Positions 16,805 through 25,779 of a stretch of 64,000 bases of DNA are shown here, one piece after another. Origin of the DNA: CALLPQ01 sp964421675 (GTDB lineage Bacteria > Pseudomonadota > Alphaproteobacteria > Caulobacterales > Parvularculaceae); the NCBI GenBank assembly GCA_964421675.1, contig CAYQXV010000009.1, positions 1-64,000 of the forward strand, in the 5' to 3' direction. The notes under the pieces were generated by a model, which worked only from the letters and a program-made list of their open reading frames with translations, was not told the DNA's origin and made no database searches. The number at the start of each line of letters is the position of its first letter. Within the stretch, counting starts at the first letter, position 1. A program made the translations under genes and the position numbers.

Positions 16805-17560
16805 ATGAATATGGGCGGCATTGAGATAATTATACCATTGGCCATTGCGGCATTTGTCATATTGACCAACCTCATCAAAATTTTGAGACAGTATGAGAAA
16901 GGCGTTATCTTCACGCTTGGACTGGTCGGTAAAAGAGCTTCAGGACCAGGGATCGTGTTCCTTATTCCATTTGTTCAGCAAATGCGAAAAGTCGACATGC
17001 GGACATTGGTGCATGATGTCCCGACCCAAGATGTCATCTCGCGCGATAACGTTTCGGTAAAAGTGAATGCGGTGATTTATTACCGGGTTGTCGATGCGGT
17101 GCGCGCAGTGGTCCAGGTTGAAAATTACATGGCTGCAACCAGCCAACTTGCACAAACCACCTTGCGCTCCGTCCTCGGTAAACATGACCTCGATGAGATG
17201 CTGCAAGAGCGCGACAAACTTAATAAAGACATTCAGGAAATTCTTGATAAGCAAACTGAGGCTTGGGGCATTAAGGTTGCCAATGTTGAGATCAAACATG
17301 TTGATGTTGATCCTTCAATGATCCGCGCAATCGCAAAGCAGGCGGAAGCCGAACGTGAACGCCGTGCAAAGGTTATTCTTGCAGAAGGTGAGCAACAGGC
17401 AGCGGCGAAATTGGCAGAAGCGGCGCATATCTTGGCAACGTCTGAAGGGTCTATGGAGCTTCGCTATCTCGCTTCATTGCAAGAAATTGCCAATGATCGC
17501 TCCAATACGATTGTGTTTCCCTTCTCCATGGAAAAACTCGGTAAAAAACTGCTGGATTGA
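16805..17560 (+). CDS. Slipin / stomatin-like SPFH protein
   Basis: A 251-residue stomatin homologue: an N-terminal membrane segment (about 5-25), then the SPFH/band-7 domain (EKGVIFTLGLVGKRASGPGIVFLIPF, VDMRTLVHDVPTQDVISRDNVSVKVNAVIYYRV) and a coiled region with AIAKQAEAERERRAKVILAEGE. Slipins form oligomeric platforms in the membrane and are the classical partner and substrate of NfeD proteases, which matches the gene order here. AAGGAG precedes the ATG at 16805. Confidence 0.9.
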   Translation: MNMGGIEIIIPLAIAAFVILTNLIKILRQYEKGVIFTLGLVGKRASGPGIVFLIPFVQQMRKVDMRTLVHDVPTQDVISRDNVSVKVNAVIYYRVVDAVRAVVQVENYMAATSQLAQTTLRSVLGKHDLDEMLQERDKLNKDIQEILDKQTEAWGIKVANVEIKHVDVDPSMIRAIAKQAEAERERRAKVILAEGEQQAAAKLAEAAHILATSEGSMELRYLASLQEIANDRSNTIVFPFSMEKLGKKLLD

Positions 17561-17615
17561 TCAACCGGTTGCCTGAATTGTTAGCGCGCATAACCCTTGT
17601 CGTGCGCGCTACATC

Positions 17616-18515
17616 ATGGCATGGCTAGTGACTATGGTAAGTCAAGGCGGCAAAACCACATCCGGCGCAAAACGAAAAGCAGAGCTCACAGCAGGGCTTT
17701 ATATTGTTGCGACTCCAATCGGAAATTTAAAAGACATTACCTACCGCGCGGTTGAGGTTTTAAAATCCGCAGATGCAATCGCTTGCGAAGATACGCGCCA
17801 TACTGCGAAACTTTGTGAAGCCTACGGAATATCAACGCCGCGCCTTGCCTATCATGATCACAATGGCGCGCATATTCGCCCGCATATTTTAGAACGCCTT
17901 GAGAGTGGACAAGCCATCGCATTGGTCAGCGATGGCGGAACGCCGCTTATTTCTGATCCAGGCTATAAGCTTGTCCGCGATGCGCATCTTGCAGACATTC
18001 CTGTAAAAACAATTCCGGGGGCAAGTGCCGCGATTGCCGCGCTCAGCATTGCCGGACTTGCAAGCGACCAGTTTTTGTTTGCTGGGTTTGCTCCTTCCAA
18101 GAGCGGTCAGCGCACATCCTATTTTGAAAAGCTGAAAGAAATTCAAGCGACCCTGATTTTTTATGAAGCGCCAAGCCGGGTTGCGCAAACTCTGCAAGCT
18201 ATGGCGAAAAGCTTTGGCGCGCGCGATGTGGTTGTTGCTCGCGAATTGACAAAAACATATGAAACGCAGGTGAAGGGGAATTTATCTGATCTTGATCCCT
18301 TGATGGAGGCCATCACCTTTAAGGGCGAGTTTGTCATTCTTATTGCCCCGCCCCAATCGGTTACGGCAAGTCAGGAAGTGATTGATGCAATGCTGCTGAC
18401 CCATTTGGAAAAGATGAGTGTTAAAGAAGCGGCGAGTGAAACTGCCAAAGCTCTCAATATGCCGCGCCGTGAGGCCTATGGGCGCGCATTGGCCCTGAAG
18501 AAAACCGATAGCTAA
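17616..18515 (+). CDS. rsmI: 16S rRNA (cytidine-1402-2'-O)-methyltransferase
   Basis: A SAM-dependent methyltransferase of the tetrapyrrole-methylase fold that 2'-O-methylates C1402 in the decoding centre of 16S rRNA. Family motifs are LYIVATPIGNLKDITYRAVEVL, ACEDTRHTAKLCEAYGI, LVSDGGTPLISDPGYKLV and PGASAAIAALSIAGL. The 299-residue length is normal. Another ATG at 17634 is possible. yraN follows six bases after the stop, a conserved pair. Confidence 0.93.
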   Translation: MAWLVTMVSQGGKTTSGAKRKAELTAGLYIVATPIGNLKDITYRAVEVLKSADAIACEDTRHTAKLCEAYGISTPRLAYHDHNGAHIRPHILERLESGQAIALVSDGGTPLISDPGYKLVRDAHLADIPVKTIPGASAAIAALSIAGLASDQFLFAGFAPSKSGQRTSYFEKLKEIQATLIFYEAPSRVAQTLQAMAKSFGARDVVVARELTKTYETQVKGNLSDLDPLMEAITFKGEFVILIAPPQSVTASQEVIDAMLLTHLEKMSVKEAASETAKALNMPRREAYGRALALKKTDS

Positions 18516-18520
18516 CCCGT

Positions 18521-18895
18521 ATGGAGCGCCGCCCTCAATCCAACCGGCAAAAAGCACAGCGCCTCGGGCACATCGCTGAGTGGGTTTGTGCGAACTATTT
18601 GCGCACAAAGGGATATTCAATCATCGCTCGCCGTTTCAAGACCAAGGTGGGTGAGGTTGATATTATTGCGCGGCGCAGGGACGTTCTTGTGTTTGTTGAA
18701 GTAAAATTCCGACAAACCACCGATGAGGCCATTCGCGCCGTTACCCCCGCCAGCCAGAAACGGATTGGCCGGGCGGCGCAAGCGTTCATTGCCCGCAATG
18801 GCGATGCGCAGTCCTTAGGGGTGCGTTATGATGTTATCGCCATGGGCCGGTGGCGTCTTGTGCATCTTCGAGATGCTTGGCGCGACAAGAATTAG
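18521..18895 (+). CDS. yraN: YraN family (UPF0102) endonuclease-like protein
   Basis: A 124-residue protein with a restriction-endonuclease-like fold: GHIAEWVCANYLRTKGYSIIARRFKTKVGEVDIIARRRDVLVFVEVKFRQ. The GEVDII...FVEVK arrangement is the expected E-x-D-x(n)-E-x-K nuclease core. The cellular role is not established. It is six bases downstream of rsmI and ends about 560 bp before a tetR gene. Confidence 0.9.
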   Translation: MERRPQSNRQKAQRLGHIAEWVCANYLRTKGYSIIARRFKTKVGEVDIIARRRDVLVFVEVKFRQTTDEAIRAVTPASQKRIGRAAQAFIARNGDAQSLGVRYDVIAMGRWRLVHLRDAWRDKN

Positions 18896-18931
18896 GGTTG
18901 GATAGGAGCTTGGGGTTATCCCTAAAATGCT

Positions 18932-18960
18932 AAACGGCGACCGTTTGGCCGCCGTTTTCC
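18932..18960 (+). terminator. Probable terminator after rsmI-yraN
   Basis: AAACGGCG (18932-18939) pairs with CGCCGTTT (18950-18957) around a ten-base loop and is followed by TTCC. The stem is good but the T-run is short. Confidence 0.5.
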
Positions 18961-19390
18961 CCCGCCGAGCTAAATGTGTTAGATGCTTTAGGCGATCTGA
19001 TTCGCTGAACAGGATCTCTAACACTCAAATTTGGAATTCGATTAAAACCCTAAAATCGGCAAAATAGACAATGCCCGTCTAGATAGACGTAATGGTCGGC
19101 CTCCCCCTTGGCGCGAATCCCCCCCGAAATGCGTCGCCGCCGACATTACGTAGCCTATAAATCACCCAAAAAAATGAAGGATGATATCCCCTATTCATGG
19201 GATATTTGAATTTAATATGATATTTATATTCCAAATACAACGTTTTTTGGGGTGTTCGCTGCGAAATTGGCGCGATGGGTTTGACCGCGACCCATCTAAA
19301 ATTAACAAGCTATTACGGGACTTACACGTAAAAGCGGTAGAGAGAATTTGTTTACCCCTTGAGTTTGGCTGGAAATGTCAACAACATGAA
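18961..19390. other. Non-coding, partly AT-rich stretch upstream of tetR
   Basis: About 430 bp between the yraN terminator and the tetR control sites. The second half (19180-19260) is clearly richer in A and T than its surroundings. It includes a GATGGGT/ACCCATC inverted repeat (19274-19296). One open frame, 19181-19450, has no recognisable protein features. I see no RNA gene here. Confidence 0.4.
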
Positions 19391-19432
19391 GATACCGACA
19401 GTATGTTTGAGCTAAATCATACTACCAGTATG
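19391..19432. promoter_or_regulatory. Two copies of a 15-bp inverted repeat upstream of tetR
   Basis: GATACCGACAGTATG (19391-19405) and CATACTACCAGTATG (19418-19432) share ATAC in the left arm and CAGTATG in the right arm. The second has perfect CATACT/AGTATG symmetry with a three-base spacer. They lie 27 bp apart and end 19 bases before the regulator's start codon, the expected place for TetR-family autoregulatory operators. Confidence 0.6.
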
Positions 19433-19451
19433 CAGCCCGACGGATATTGAT

Positions 19452-20069
19452 GTGAGTGAAGGTAAAAAATCAGTCGCCGCCCCGCAGCGGCAAAAGGCCC
19501 AACTTACGCGGGAGGCGCTATTGCGGGCGGCCCGCGAGAAGTTCACCGTTGATGGGTATGTGGGCTCCAGTCTGGATGCGATCGTTAAGCATGCGGGTGT
19601 CACTAAGGGCGCGCTGTTTCACCATTTTAAGGATAAGGCCGACTTGTTCCTGCAGGTCATGTTGGGCCTTGAGCAAGAAATGAATATGACCGCCAACAAG
19701 GCGGCGGTGGAAATTGGCCGGGCAAACATGCCTGATAACCCCTTTGCGGGCTTTATTGCAGGGTGCGGTGTGTATTTTGATTATTCTGCGCGCCAGGATT
19801 ATCGCCGCATAGTTATGATGGACGGTGCAGCGGTGATTGGTGAATTTGAGTGGCGCCGTATTGATTCCGAATTGGGAATGAAGACCATCAATAGTGGGCT
19901 GCAATTTTTATATGATCAAAAGGCCATTCGGACACCGCCAACACCGGCCTTAACGGTGATGATACAAGGCGCGGTCAATGGCGCCGGGTTTGCGATCGCG
20001 CGCGGTGATCAAAGCATCCATAAGGAAGATTTGCTGGCGAGAATTGAGACGACCTTGCGCCTCCTATAG
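19452..20069 (+). CDS. TetR/AcrR family transcriptional regulator
   Basis: A 205-residue one-component repressor. The N-terminal HTH reads LTREALLRAAREKFTVDGYVGSSLDAIVKHAGVTKGALFHHFKDKADLFLQVM (about 18-70), with the recognition helix around TKGALFHHF. The C-terminal ligand domain has no family I can name. The start is GTG at 19452. No obvious target gene is adjacent, although two operator-like repeats are just upstream. It sits between yraN and the BON lipoprotein gene, genes usually near each other in alphaproteobacteria, so it is probably an insertion. Confidence 0.85.
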   Translation: MSEGKKSVAAPQRQKAQLTREALLRAAREKFTVDGYVGSSLDAIVKHAGVTKGALFHHFKDKADLFLQVMLGLEQEMNMTANKAAVEIGRANMPDNPFAGFIAGCGVYFDYSARQDYRRIVMMDGAAVIGEFEWRRIDSELGMKTINSGLQFLYDQKAIRTPPTPALTVMIQGAVNGAGFAIARGDQSIHKEDLLARIETTLRLL

Positions 20070-20255
20070 TTGGATTATCGGCTCATTCGTTTAGCCGACT
20101 TTTTTCTCAATTTTGTTTCCCGGCTTTGTGTCCCGACTTTGTTTATCGACAGGCATGGTGGTTTTTTGATAGGCTTTTAACGATGCTATTCTTGCTCGCC
20201 CAGCCGAATTGCGTCATGTAGCCTGCAAATCATTCTTCTGAATATGGAGGGGCCA

Positions 20256-20825
20256 ATGTCCCGCTTTCACCCATTTGTCTTTGTTTTGATCCTGACAGTC
20301 TTGATGCTTAGCGTGTCGGGCTGTGCCTCCAGCCGTTCCTTTGGGGCCAATCTTGATGATGCTTCGGCGGATACCTCAATCAAAAGGCTCCTTCTGTTTG
20401 ATCGCTCCCATGATTATTCAGATATTGATCTGACGGTTTTTGAAGGCCGGGTGATGTTAACCGGCACCATGCGCTCTCCTGACGGACAGGCACGTTTGGT
20501 GGAAAATGCGTTTAAAGCGCCAAATGTGGTTCAGGTAATTGATGAGACGATCATTTCCAACAAAACCCGGATCCCTGATGGATTACGCGATACCCGGATT
20601 GATCAGGCCTTGCGGGCAAAGCTGGTGACAGATCGCGGTGTAACCAACCGCAACTTCAAGATCGCCGTCTCCAACAGCACAATTTATCTTCTCGGTGTCG
20701 CCCGTGATGAGACTGAGCTGTCGCGCGTATTTAATCATGCAAAAGCGACCAGCGGCGTGCGCCGTGTGGTCAGCCACATCCTTTATCAGGATGATCCGGG
20801 CCGTCACGCACGCACCCATAATTAG
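20256..20825 (+). CDS. BON domain lipoprotein
   Basis: A 189-residue lipoprotein: signal peptide with lipobox LSVSGC (Cys near residue 24) and two BON domains (about 50-105 and 118-180), seen in IDLTVFEGRVMLTGTMRSPDGQARLVENAFKAPNVVQVID and FKIAVSNSTIYLLGVARDETELSRVFNHAKATSGVRRVVSHI. BON domains bind phospholipid or the cell envelope, and proteins such as DolP protect outer-membrane integrity. ATG at 20256 follows a strong GGAGGGG site. It precedes gshB, as in other alphaproteobacteria. Confidence 0.85.
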   Translation: MSRFHPFVFVLILTVLMLSVSGCASSRSFGANLDDASADTSIKRLLLFDRSHDYSDIDLTVFEGRVMLTGTMRSPDGQARLVENAFKAPNVVQVIDETIISNKTRIPDGLRDTRIDQALRAKLVTDRGVTNRNFKIAVSNSTIYLLGVARDETELSRVFNHAKATSGVRRVVSHILYQDDPGRHARTHN

Positions 20826-20987
20826 GCGCTGATCTTAACCCGCCCGTTCTTATTTGCGCTGCACGAGGCCAGAATTGCTTGTGATGATGTTGCACTTGCT
20901 TATATGAACGCAAGCGCCTTTGGCCTATGCTGATCTTCCTAGTATGGCTTGGGCGCGTATCATATTTTTAGTGCTTGATGAGGTCTC

Positions 20988-21938
20988 ATGGTTTCCCTGA
21001 AAAACCGCATTGTTGTTTTGCAGATGGATCCCCTCGATGAGGTGGATATTGATGGGGATACCAGCTTCGATCTGGCCCTTGAGGCGTATAATCGCGGGGC
21101 GACGATCTGGACATACCAGCCTGATGATCTGATATTTCTCAATGGTCGTGTCAGTGCGTTTGCGCGCCGGGTTACCCGGCTAGAGCGAATTAAGGGAAAC
21201 CACGTCAGTTTTGATGCGCCGGTATTACTCGACCTTCACACGGTTGACGTCATCTTGGTGCGTCAGGACCCCCCCTTCAATATGGCCTATTTAACCGCCG
21301 CGCAGCTGCTCGAACGGGTGCAACCCGGCGTGCTGGTTTTAAATGACCCGCAGGGCATTCGCGACGCGCCGGAAAAACTATTCGTTACAGATTTTCAGGA
21401 TCTAACCCCTCCCACATTGATCACGCTCAATATTCAGGCGGTCCAAGATTTCCGGTCTGACCATGGCGATATCGTCTTGAAACCGCTTTATGGAAATGGC
21501 GGCGCCGGGGTGTTTTTGGTGCGCCATGATGACGGCAATTTTAATACGATTGTTGAGCAATTTATTGAGCACTACCAAGAGCCAATGATTGCCCAAAAAT
21601 TCCTGAAAGATGTCTCCGCAGGCGATAAGCGCATTATCCTGATCGACGGCGAACCGGTGGGGGCGATTAATCGCGTTCCGGCCCCGGGCGAGACCCGCTC
21701 AAACATGCATGTTGGCGGCAAGGCGGAGGCTATCGATCTGACCGACCGCGACAAGGAAATATGTAGCCGGATTGGACCGGCCCTCAAATCGCGCGGGCTG
21801 GTTTTAACCGGCATCGATGTCATTGGGTCCTGGCTCACCGAAATTAATGTCACTTCTCCAACGGGCGTGCAGGAGGTTCGCCGGTTTGGCGGGGCGGATA
21901 TCTCCGCCCTCTTTTGGGACTGGGTTGAGCGCCAATAA
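20988..21938 (+). CDS. gshB: Glutathione synthase
   Basis: ATP-grasp ligase that joins gamma-glutamylcysteine and glycine. The 316-residue length is standard. Visible are the N-terminal MDPLDEVDIDGDTSFDLALEA, the ATP loop LKPLYGNGGAGVFLV, the glutathione-binding RVPAPGETRSNMHVGG and the metal-binding GIDVIGSWLTEINVTSPTG. It is the start of a run of genes on the plus strand that continues to yciB. Confidence 0.95.
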   Translation: MVSLKNRIVVLQMDPLDEVDIDGDTSFDLALEAYNRGATIWTYQPDDLIFLNGRVSAFARRVTRLERIKGNHVSFDAPVLLDLHTVDVILVRQDPPFNMAYLTAAQLLERVQPGVLVLNDPQGIRDAPEKLFVTDFQDLTPPTLITLNIQAVQDFRSDHGDIVLKPLYGNGGAGVFLVRHDDGNFNTIVEQFIEHYQEPMIAQKFLKDVSAGDKRIILIDGEPVGAINRVPAPGETRSNMHVGGKAEAIDLTDRDKEICSRIGPALKSRGLVLTGIDVIGSWLTEINVTSPTGVQEVRRFGGADISALFWDWVERQ

Positions 21939-21972
21939 GAATGACCAAAAGCCCGGCCATACTTATCGCTAA

Positions 21973-23337
21973 GTGACCATTTTGGGGCGGCACGTGCAAA
22001 CAGAACAGCCAGCCATATCTTCATTGCCCGGTATGACCGATGCGCGCTGTGCGCCAGTGCATAAGTGCACCGAGAGCAGGCGCTCAAGTACAAAACTGCG
22101 CATCGCGCTGTTTTCCGGGAACTACCATAATGTCGTCGATGGTCCCGCAAGGGCGCTGAACCGGTTAGTGGGCTGGCTCATCGATCAAGGCCATAATGTT
22201 CGTATATTTGCGCCGACCATCGATCAACCAGCCATACCGCCAACCGGGACTGTGATCTCGGTGCCTTCAATTGCGATACCTGGGCGCGGTGAGTATCGAC
22301 TGGCATTTGGGATTGATGCGAAACCCAATGGGGTAAGCAATCCGCCCGCAGGCTTTAGGCCCACGGGAACGATACGATCACAGCTTGATGATTTCGCACC
22401 CGATATAATTCACCTAACGGCCCCGGATCGCCTTGGATTCTCCGCGCTGGACTATGCTCATGCATCCTCAATCCCGGCCGTCGCATCCTTTCACACACGG
22501 TTCGATGAATATTTACGGTATTACCATATTGGCTTTTTACAGCCCGTCATGCGCACTTTGATGCGCAGTTTTTATGGCCGGTGTGAGCATGTTTATGTCC
22601 CATCGCGCTCAATGGCGCAGAATTTACGGAACCAAAAAATCGGTCGCGATATTCGCTTCTGGGCGAGGGGGGCCGATCATTCGCAATTTTCGCCAACTCA
22701 CCGCGATATAGGCTGGAGACGTCAAAACGGCATAAAAGACAAAGATGTTGCGATCCTCTTTGTTGGCCGAATTGTCCGCGAAAAGGGTCTGGATGTGTTT
22801 GCCCAGACAATCCGCCGGGCGCACCGGGTAAACCCCGCCATCAAAGCGTTGATCGTTGGACAAGGCCCCGAACGGGCCCGCTTTGCCAATTTGCTACCGG
22901 TAAATAGTATTTTCACCGGATATCTTGGCGGCAATGATTTGGCGCGCGCCTATGCGAGTGCTGATATATTTTTGAACCCAAGTTCTACCGAAACCTTTGG
23001 AAATGTGACGCTTGAAGCGATGGCATCGGGTTTACCAACAGTTTGCGCGGCAGCATCGGGCACGGTCTGTCTGGTCCAACCAGGCATTACTGGTCTTACG
23101 GGCGCGCCGACGGCAAAAAGCCTGGCCCCATTGGTGCAGCATTTGGCCGCCAATGCCAGTGAGCGCAAAAAGATGGGGACTGCCGCCCGTCTGGCCAGCA
23201 AATCCTATGATTGGGAGGAAATATTCGCGGGGCTTTTGGCCGATTATCATGCGGCGATATTGTCATATCGCGACCGCGAAAAAGCGCCTATCGCTTACCG
23301 ACAGTCAAACAATTGTGATCGTAGCGCTGTAGACTAA
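21973..23337 (+). CDS. GT4-family glycosyltransferase
   Basis: A GT-B fold retaining glycosyltransferase similar to GDP-mannose-dependent mannosyltransferases (MgtA/PimB-like). The N-terminal acceptor domain begins RIALFSGNYHNVVDGPARALNRLVGWL. The donor domain has ILFVGRIVREKGLDVFAQTIRRA, IVGQGPERARF and the E-x7-E motif SSTETFGNVTLEAMASG. The start is uncertain: GTG at 21973 gives a long basic leader, and ATG at 22033 gives a shorter one. Acceptor and donor are unknown; glycolipid or membrane lipid modification is plausible. Confidence 0.82.
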   Translation: MTILGRHVQTEQPAISSLPGMTDARCAPVHKCTESRRSSTKLRIALFSGNYHNVVDGPARALNRLVGWLIDQGHNVRIFAPTIDQPAIPPTGTVISVPSIAIPGRGEYRLAFGIDAKPNGVSNPPAGFRPTGTIRSQLDDFAPDIIHLTAPDRLGFSALDYAHASSIPAVASFHTRFDEYLRYYHIGFLQPVMRTLMRSFYGRCEHVYVPSRSMAQNLRNQKIGRDIRFWARGADHSQFSPTHRDIGWRRQNGIKDKDVAILFVGRIVREKGLDVFAQTIRRAHRVNPAIKALIVGQGPERARFANLLPVNSIFTGYLGGNDLARAYASADIFLNPSSTETFGNVTLEAMASGLPTVCAAASGTVCLVQPGITGLTGAPTAKSLAPLVQHLAANASERKKMGTAARLASKSYDWEEIFAGLLADYHAAILSYRDREKAPIAYRQSNNCDRSAVD

Positions 23338-23477
23338 GCGAGCCGGGAAACGATTGTATAGCTTTTTAAATCGCAGGTGCTTTTCCCCGTGCTCCGAATT
23401 CGCTAGACACAATAGGAATGGACGGCCATTGGGCCGGCCGGGCCCCTTTTTGGGCATAACAGAAAACCAGAGTCTCC

Positions 23478-24686
23478 ATGGGCCTAATCGACCGTTACAT
23501 TTTACGCGCCGTTATGACGCCCTTGATTCTGGCCCTTTGCGTGGCGGGGATGTTGCTGCTGCTTGAGCAGATGTTGCGATTGTTCGACTTTGTCCTTGCC
23601 GAACAAGGACCCGTCGAAGTGGTCTGGCGCATGCTCGCGAATTTGATGCCCCATTATCTGGGTCTGGCTCTTCCCTTGGGAGTATTTCTCGGGATCATGC
23701 TGGCATTTCGCAGCCTGTCGCTTTCCAGCGAGCTTGATGCCATCAGTTCCAGCGGCATTTCCTTCGCGCGTATGTTGCGCCCGGTCTATGGTCTGGTGGT
23801 GATCTTGTTGATCGTCGATTTTCTGCTGGTTGCCTATGTCCAACCCTTTGGACGATATCAATATCAACAAATACGCTATGACGTAACGAGCGGGGCTTTT
23901 GGCTTTCGGATTCAGTCCGGTGAATTTATCGAGCTTGATGACGGCGTCACGATCCGGCTTGGTTCCATTAATCGCGAGACCCGTGAGGCGCAGGATGTTT
24001 TCCTTGAACGGGTAAGCGAGCTTGGGGAGCGCAATACGATTACTGCAAAGCGCGGTGCGCTTTCGGCCTCGCCCGATCTTAGCGTTTTGAACATGAAGCT
24101 TTTTGACGGTCTGAATGTTATTCTGGATGATGACGGTAAAAAAATTAAAGCGGTGGCCTTTGGTGAGTTTGATCTGACATTGGATCTTCCCTCCGCCGAT
24201 GTTTTTCGAAGTCGCGGTATTGATGACCCTCGCGAGGTTTTGTTTCCCGAACTCATGCAAACCATTGGCAATGCGCGCGCGGAAAATCCATCGCGCTTTG
24301 ATGCCCACCGCGCTGCCTTTCATTGGCGTTTAATGCAGCCCGCAACATTTCTTTTGCTGCCCATCTTAGCGGTGGCCATGGGTGTTACCGGAAGACGGCG
24401 CACCTCTAACATTAAGCCAATTCTTGGTATTGTTTTATTGGTTGCGTTCCATGAAATTATTCAGGAATGGGGGCAGGTGAAAGTGGCTGAAGGCAAATCA
24501 TCGCCTTATCTTACCATTTGGCTACCCTTTGCCATCTTTGGCTTTATGAGTTTGGCGTTATATGTTGATTCAATTGATCAAGCGCGCAAAGCTCGATTAA
24601 CCGCAGGTAATCAAAAACCTATTCGCATCGCCGCACCGGCAGGCTCGCCAATCAGTGAGCCCTCTTCGCCGGAGGCGCGCTCATGA
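23478..24686 (+). CDS. lptF: LPS export ABC transporter permease LptF
   Basis: One of two membrane subunits of the LptB2FG complex that extracts LPS from the inner membrane and pushes it along the Lpt bridge. Six transmembrane helices, three on each side of a periplasmic beta-jellyroll domain (about residues 130-260), are visible. The start MGLIDRYILRAVMTPL is typical. The last four bases overlap the start of lptG (ATGA), so the two are translationally coupled. Confidence 0.92.
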   Translation: MGLIDRYILRAVMTPLILALCVAGMLLLLEQMLRLFDFVLAEQGPVEVVWRMLANLMPHYLGLALPLGVFLGIMLAFRSLSLSSELDAISSSGISFARMLRPVYGLVVILLIVDFLLVAYVQPFGRYQYQQIRYDVTSGAFGFRIQSGEFIELDDGVTIRLGSINRETREAQDVFLERVSELGERNTITAKRGALSASPDLSVLNMKLFDGLNVILDDDGKKIKAVAFGEFDLTLDLPSADVFRSRGIDDPREVLFPELMQTIGNARAENPSRFDAHRAAFHWRLMQPATFLLLPILAVAMGVTGRRRTSNIKPILGIVLLVAFHEIIQEWGQVKVAEGKSSPYLTIWLPFAIFGFMSLALYVDSIDQARKARLTAGNQKPIRIAAPAGSPISEPSSPEARS

Positions 24687-25774
24687 AAATGATCGACGGT
24701 GTATTCACGGCCTATGTCGGCCGTCTTTTGGTTGTTCGCTTTTTGCTATTGCTGATCATTATTTCAGCGATCTGGCAAATTCTGGATCTGCTAAATCACT
24801 CCGACGAGATTATGGCCGTGGACGGCGCGACGGGTCTTTCTTTGTTGCGATATGTTAAACTTAGTATCCCGCAAATCATTAGCCAATTTATTCCGTTTGC
24901 GGCGCTTCTTGCGATTGTGTTCACATTGACCAGCCTGTCTATCTCAAGTGAGATTACAACAATGCGGGCGGCGGGCATGTCGGTGAACCGGGTCTTGTTT
25001 CCCGTCGGCCTTGTGTGTTTTGCCATTGCCATTGGTCATTTTGTTTTTCAGGAATTGGTTGCGGTCAAATCTATCGATCGTCTCGCCTATTGGCGCGCCA
25101 ACGAATTTGCAATCGAACTGCCACCATCCGACAAGGTACGTACAAAATTCCGTCTCAATTTTGACGATCAATTTATCAGCTTTGACAGTGCTGTGCGAAA
25201 TGACACGCAAACCAAACTTCAAAATGTGTTTATCTATGAACGCAATGAGTTTTTGATCAGCAAATCAATCACGGCGACAGAAGCAATCTATGAAAATGGC
25301 AACTGGATGCTGCACGGCGTATCTGAAGCTATTTCCGAAACCCAACAAATTATCGAAAAACCGCAAATGGAGTGGCCGATTGCGTTTAATCCTGATTTTC
25401 TATTTGCGCTTTCGCTAAACCCTGATCGCACAAGGTTGCCCGAGCTTTGGCAAAAAATTGAACAAATGCGCGCCGATAGTGCGGATACGCGCTCGGAAAT
25501 GACCTCGTTTTTTAGCCGCTTTTCAAGACCATTGGGCACGCTGATCATGCCCTTGCTGGGGGCGATTGCCGGGTTTGGTATTCACCGGCAGGGGGTCATG
25601 CTGGCCCGTGCGGTAAATGGGTCCTTATTGGGGTTCACCTATTTTATTGTCGAGAATATTTCGCTAGCGCTGGGCAAGCTCGGCGTTCTACCCGCAATGA
25701 TCGGTGCTTTTTTCCCGCTGACCTTGTTCCTCGTCATCGGGTTCACCATTGTATTGGCAATGGAAAGTAAGTAG
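24683..25774 (+). CDS. lptG: LPS export ABC transporter permease LptG
   Basis: The second membrane subunit of LptB2FG. A 363-residue protein with N-terminal helices, a periplasmic domain (about 130-255) and C-terminal helices. The conserved cytoplasmic loop SLSISSEITTMRAAGMSVNRVLFPV, which couples to the ATPase LptB, is present. It is coupled to lptF by a four-base overlap, and mtaB begins five bases after its stop. Confidence 0.92.
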   Translation: MKMIDGVFTAYVGRLLVVRFLLLLIIISAIWQILDLLNHSDEIMAVDGATGLSLLRYVKLSIPQIISQFIPFAALLAIVFTLTSLSISSEITTMRAAGMSVNRVLFPVGLVCFAIAIGHFVFQELVAVKSIDRLAYWRANEFAIELPPSDKVRTKFRLNFDDQFISFDSAVRNDTQTKLQNVFIYERNEFLISKSITATEAIYENGNWMLHGVSEAISETQQIIEKPQMEWPIAFNPDFLFALSLNPDRTRLPELWQKIEQMRADSADTRSEMTSFFSRFSRPLGTLIMPLLGAIAGFGIHRQGVMLARAVNGSLLGFTYFIVENISLALGKLGVLPAMIGAFFPLTLFLVIGFTIVLAMESK

Positions 25775-25779
25775 CGCCA

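Noticed and set aside
19181..19450. An 89-residue open frame before tetR
   Set aside because: It lies over the operator-like repeats and promoter region, has no recognisable domain, and is AT-rich in its first part. Coding is not supported.
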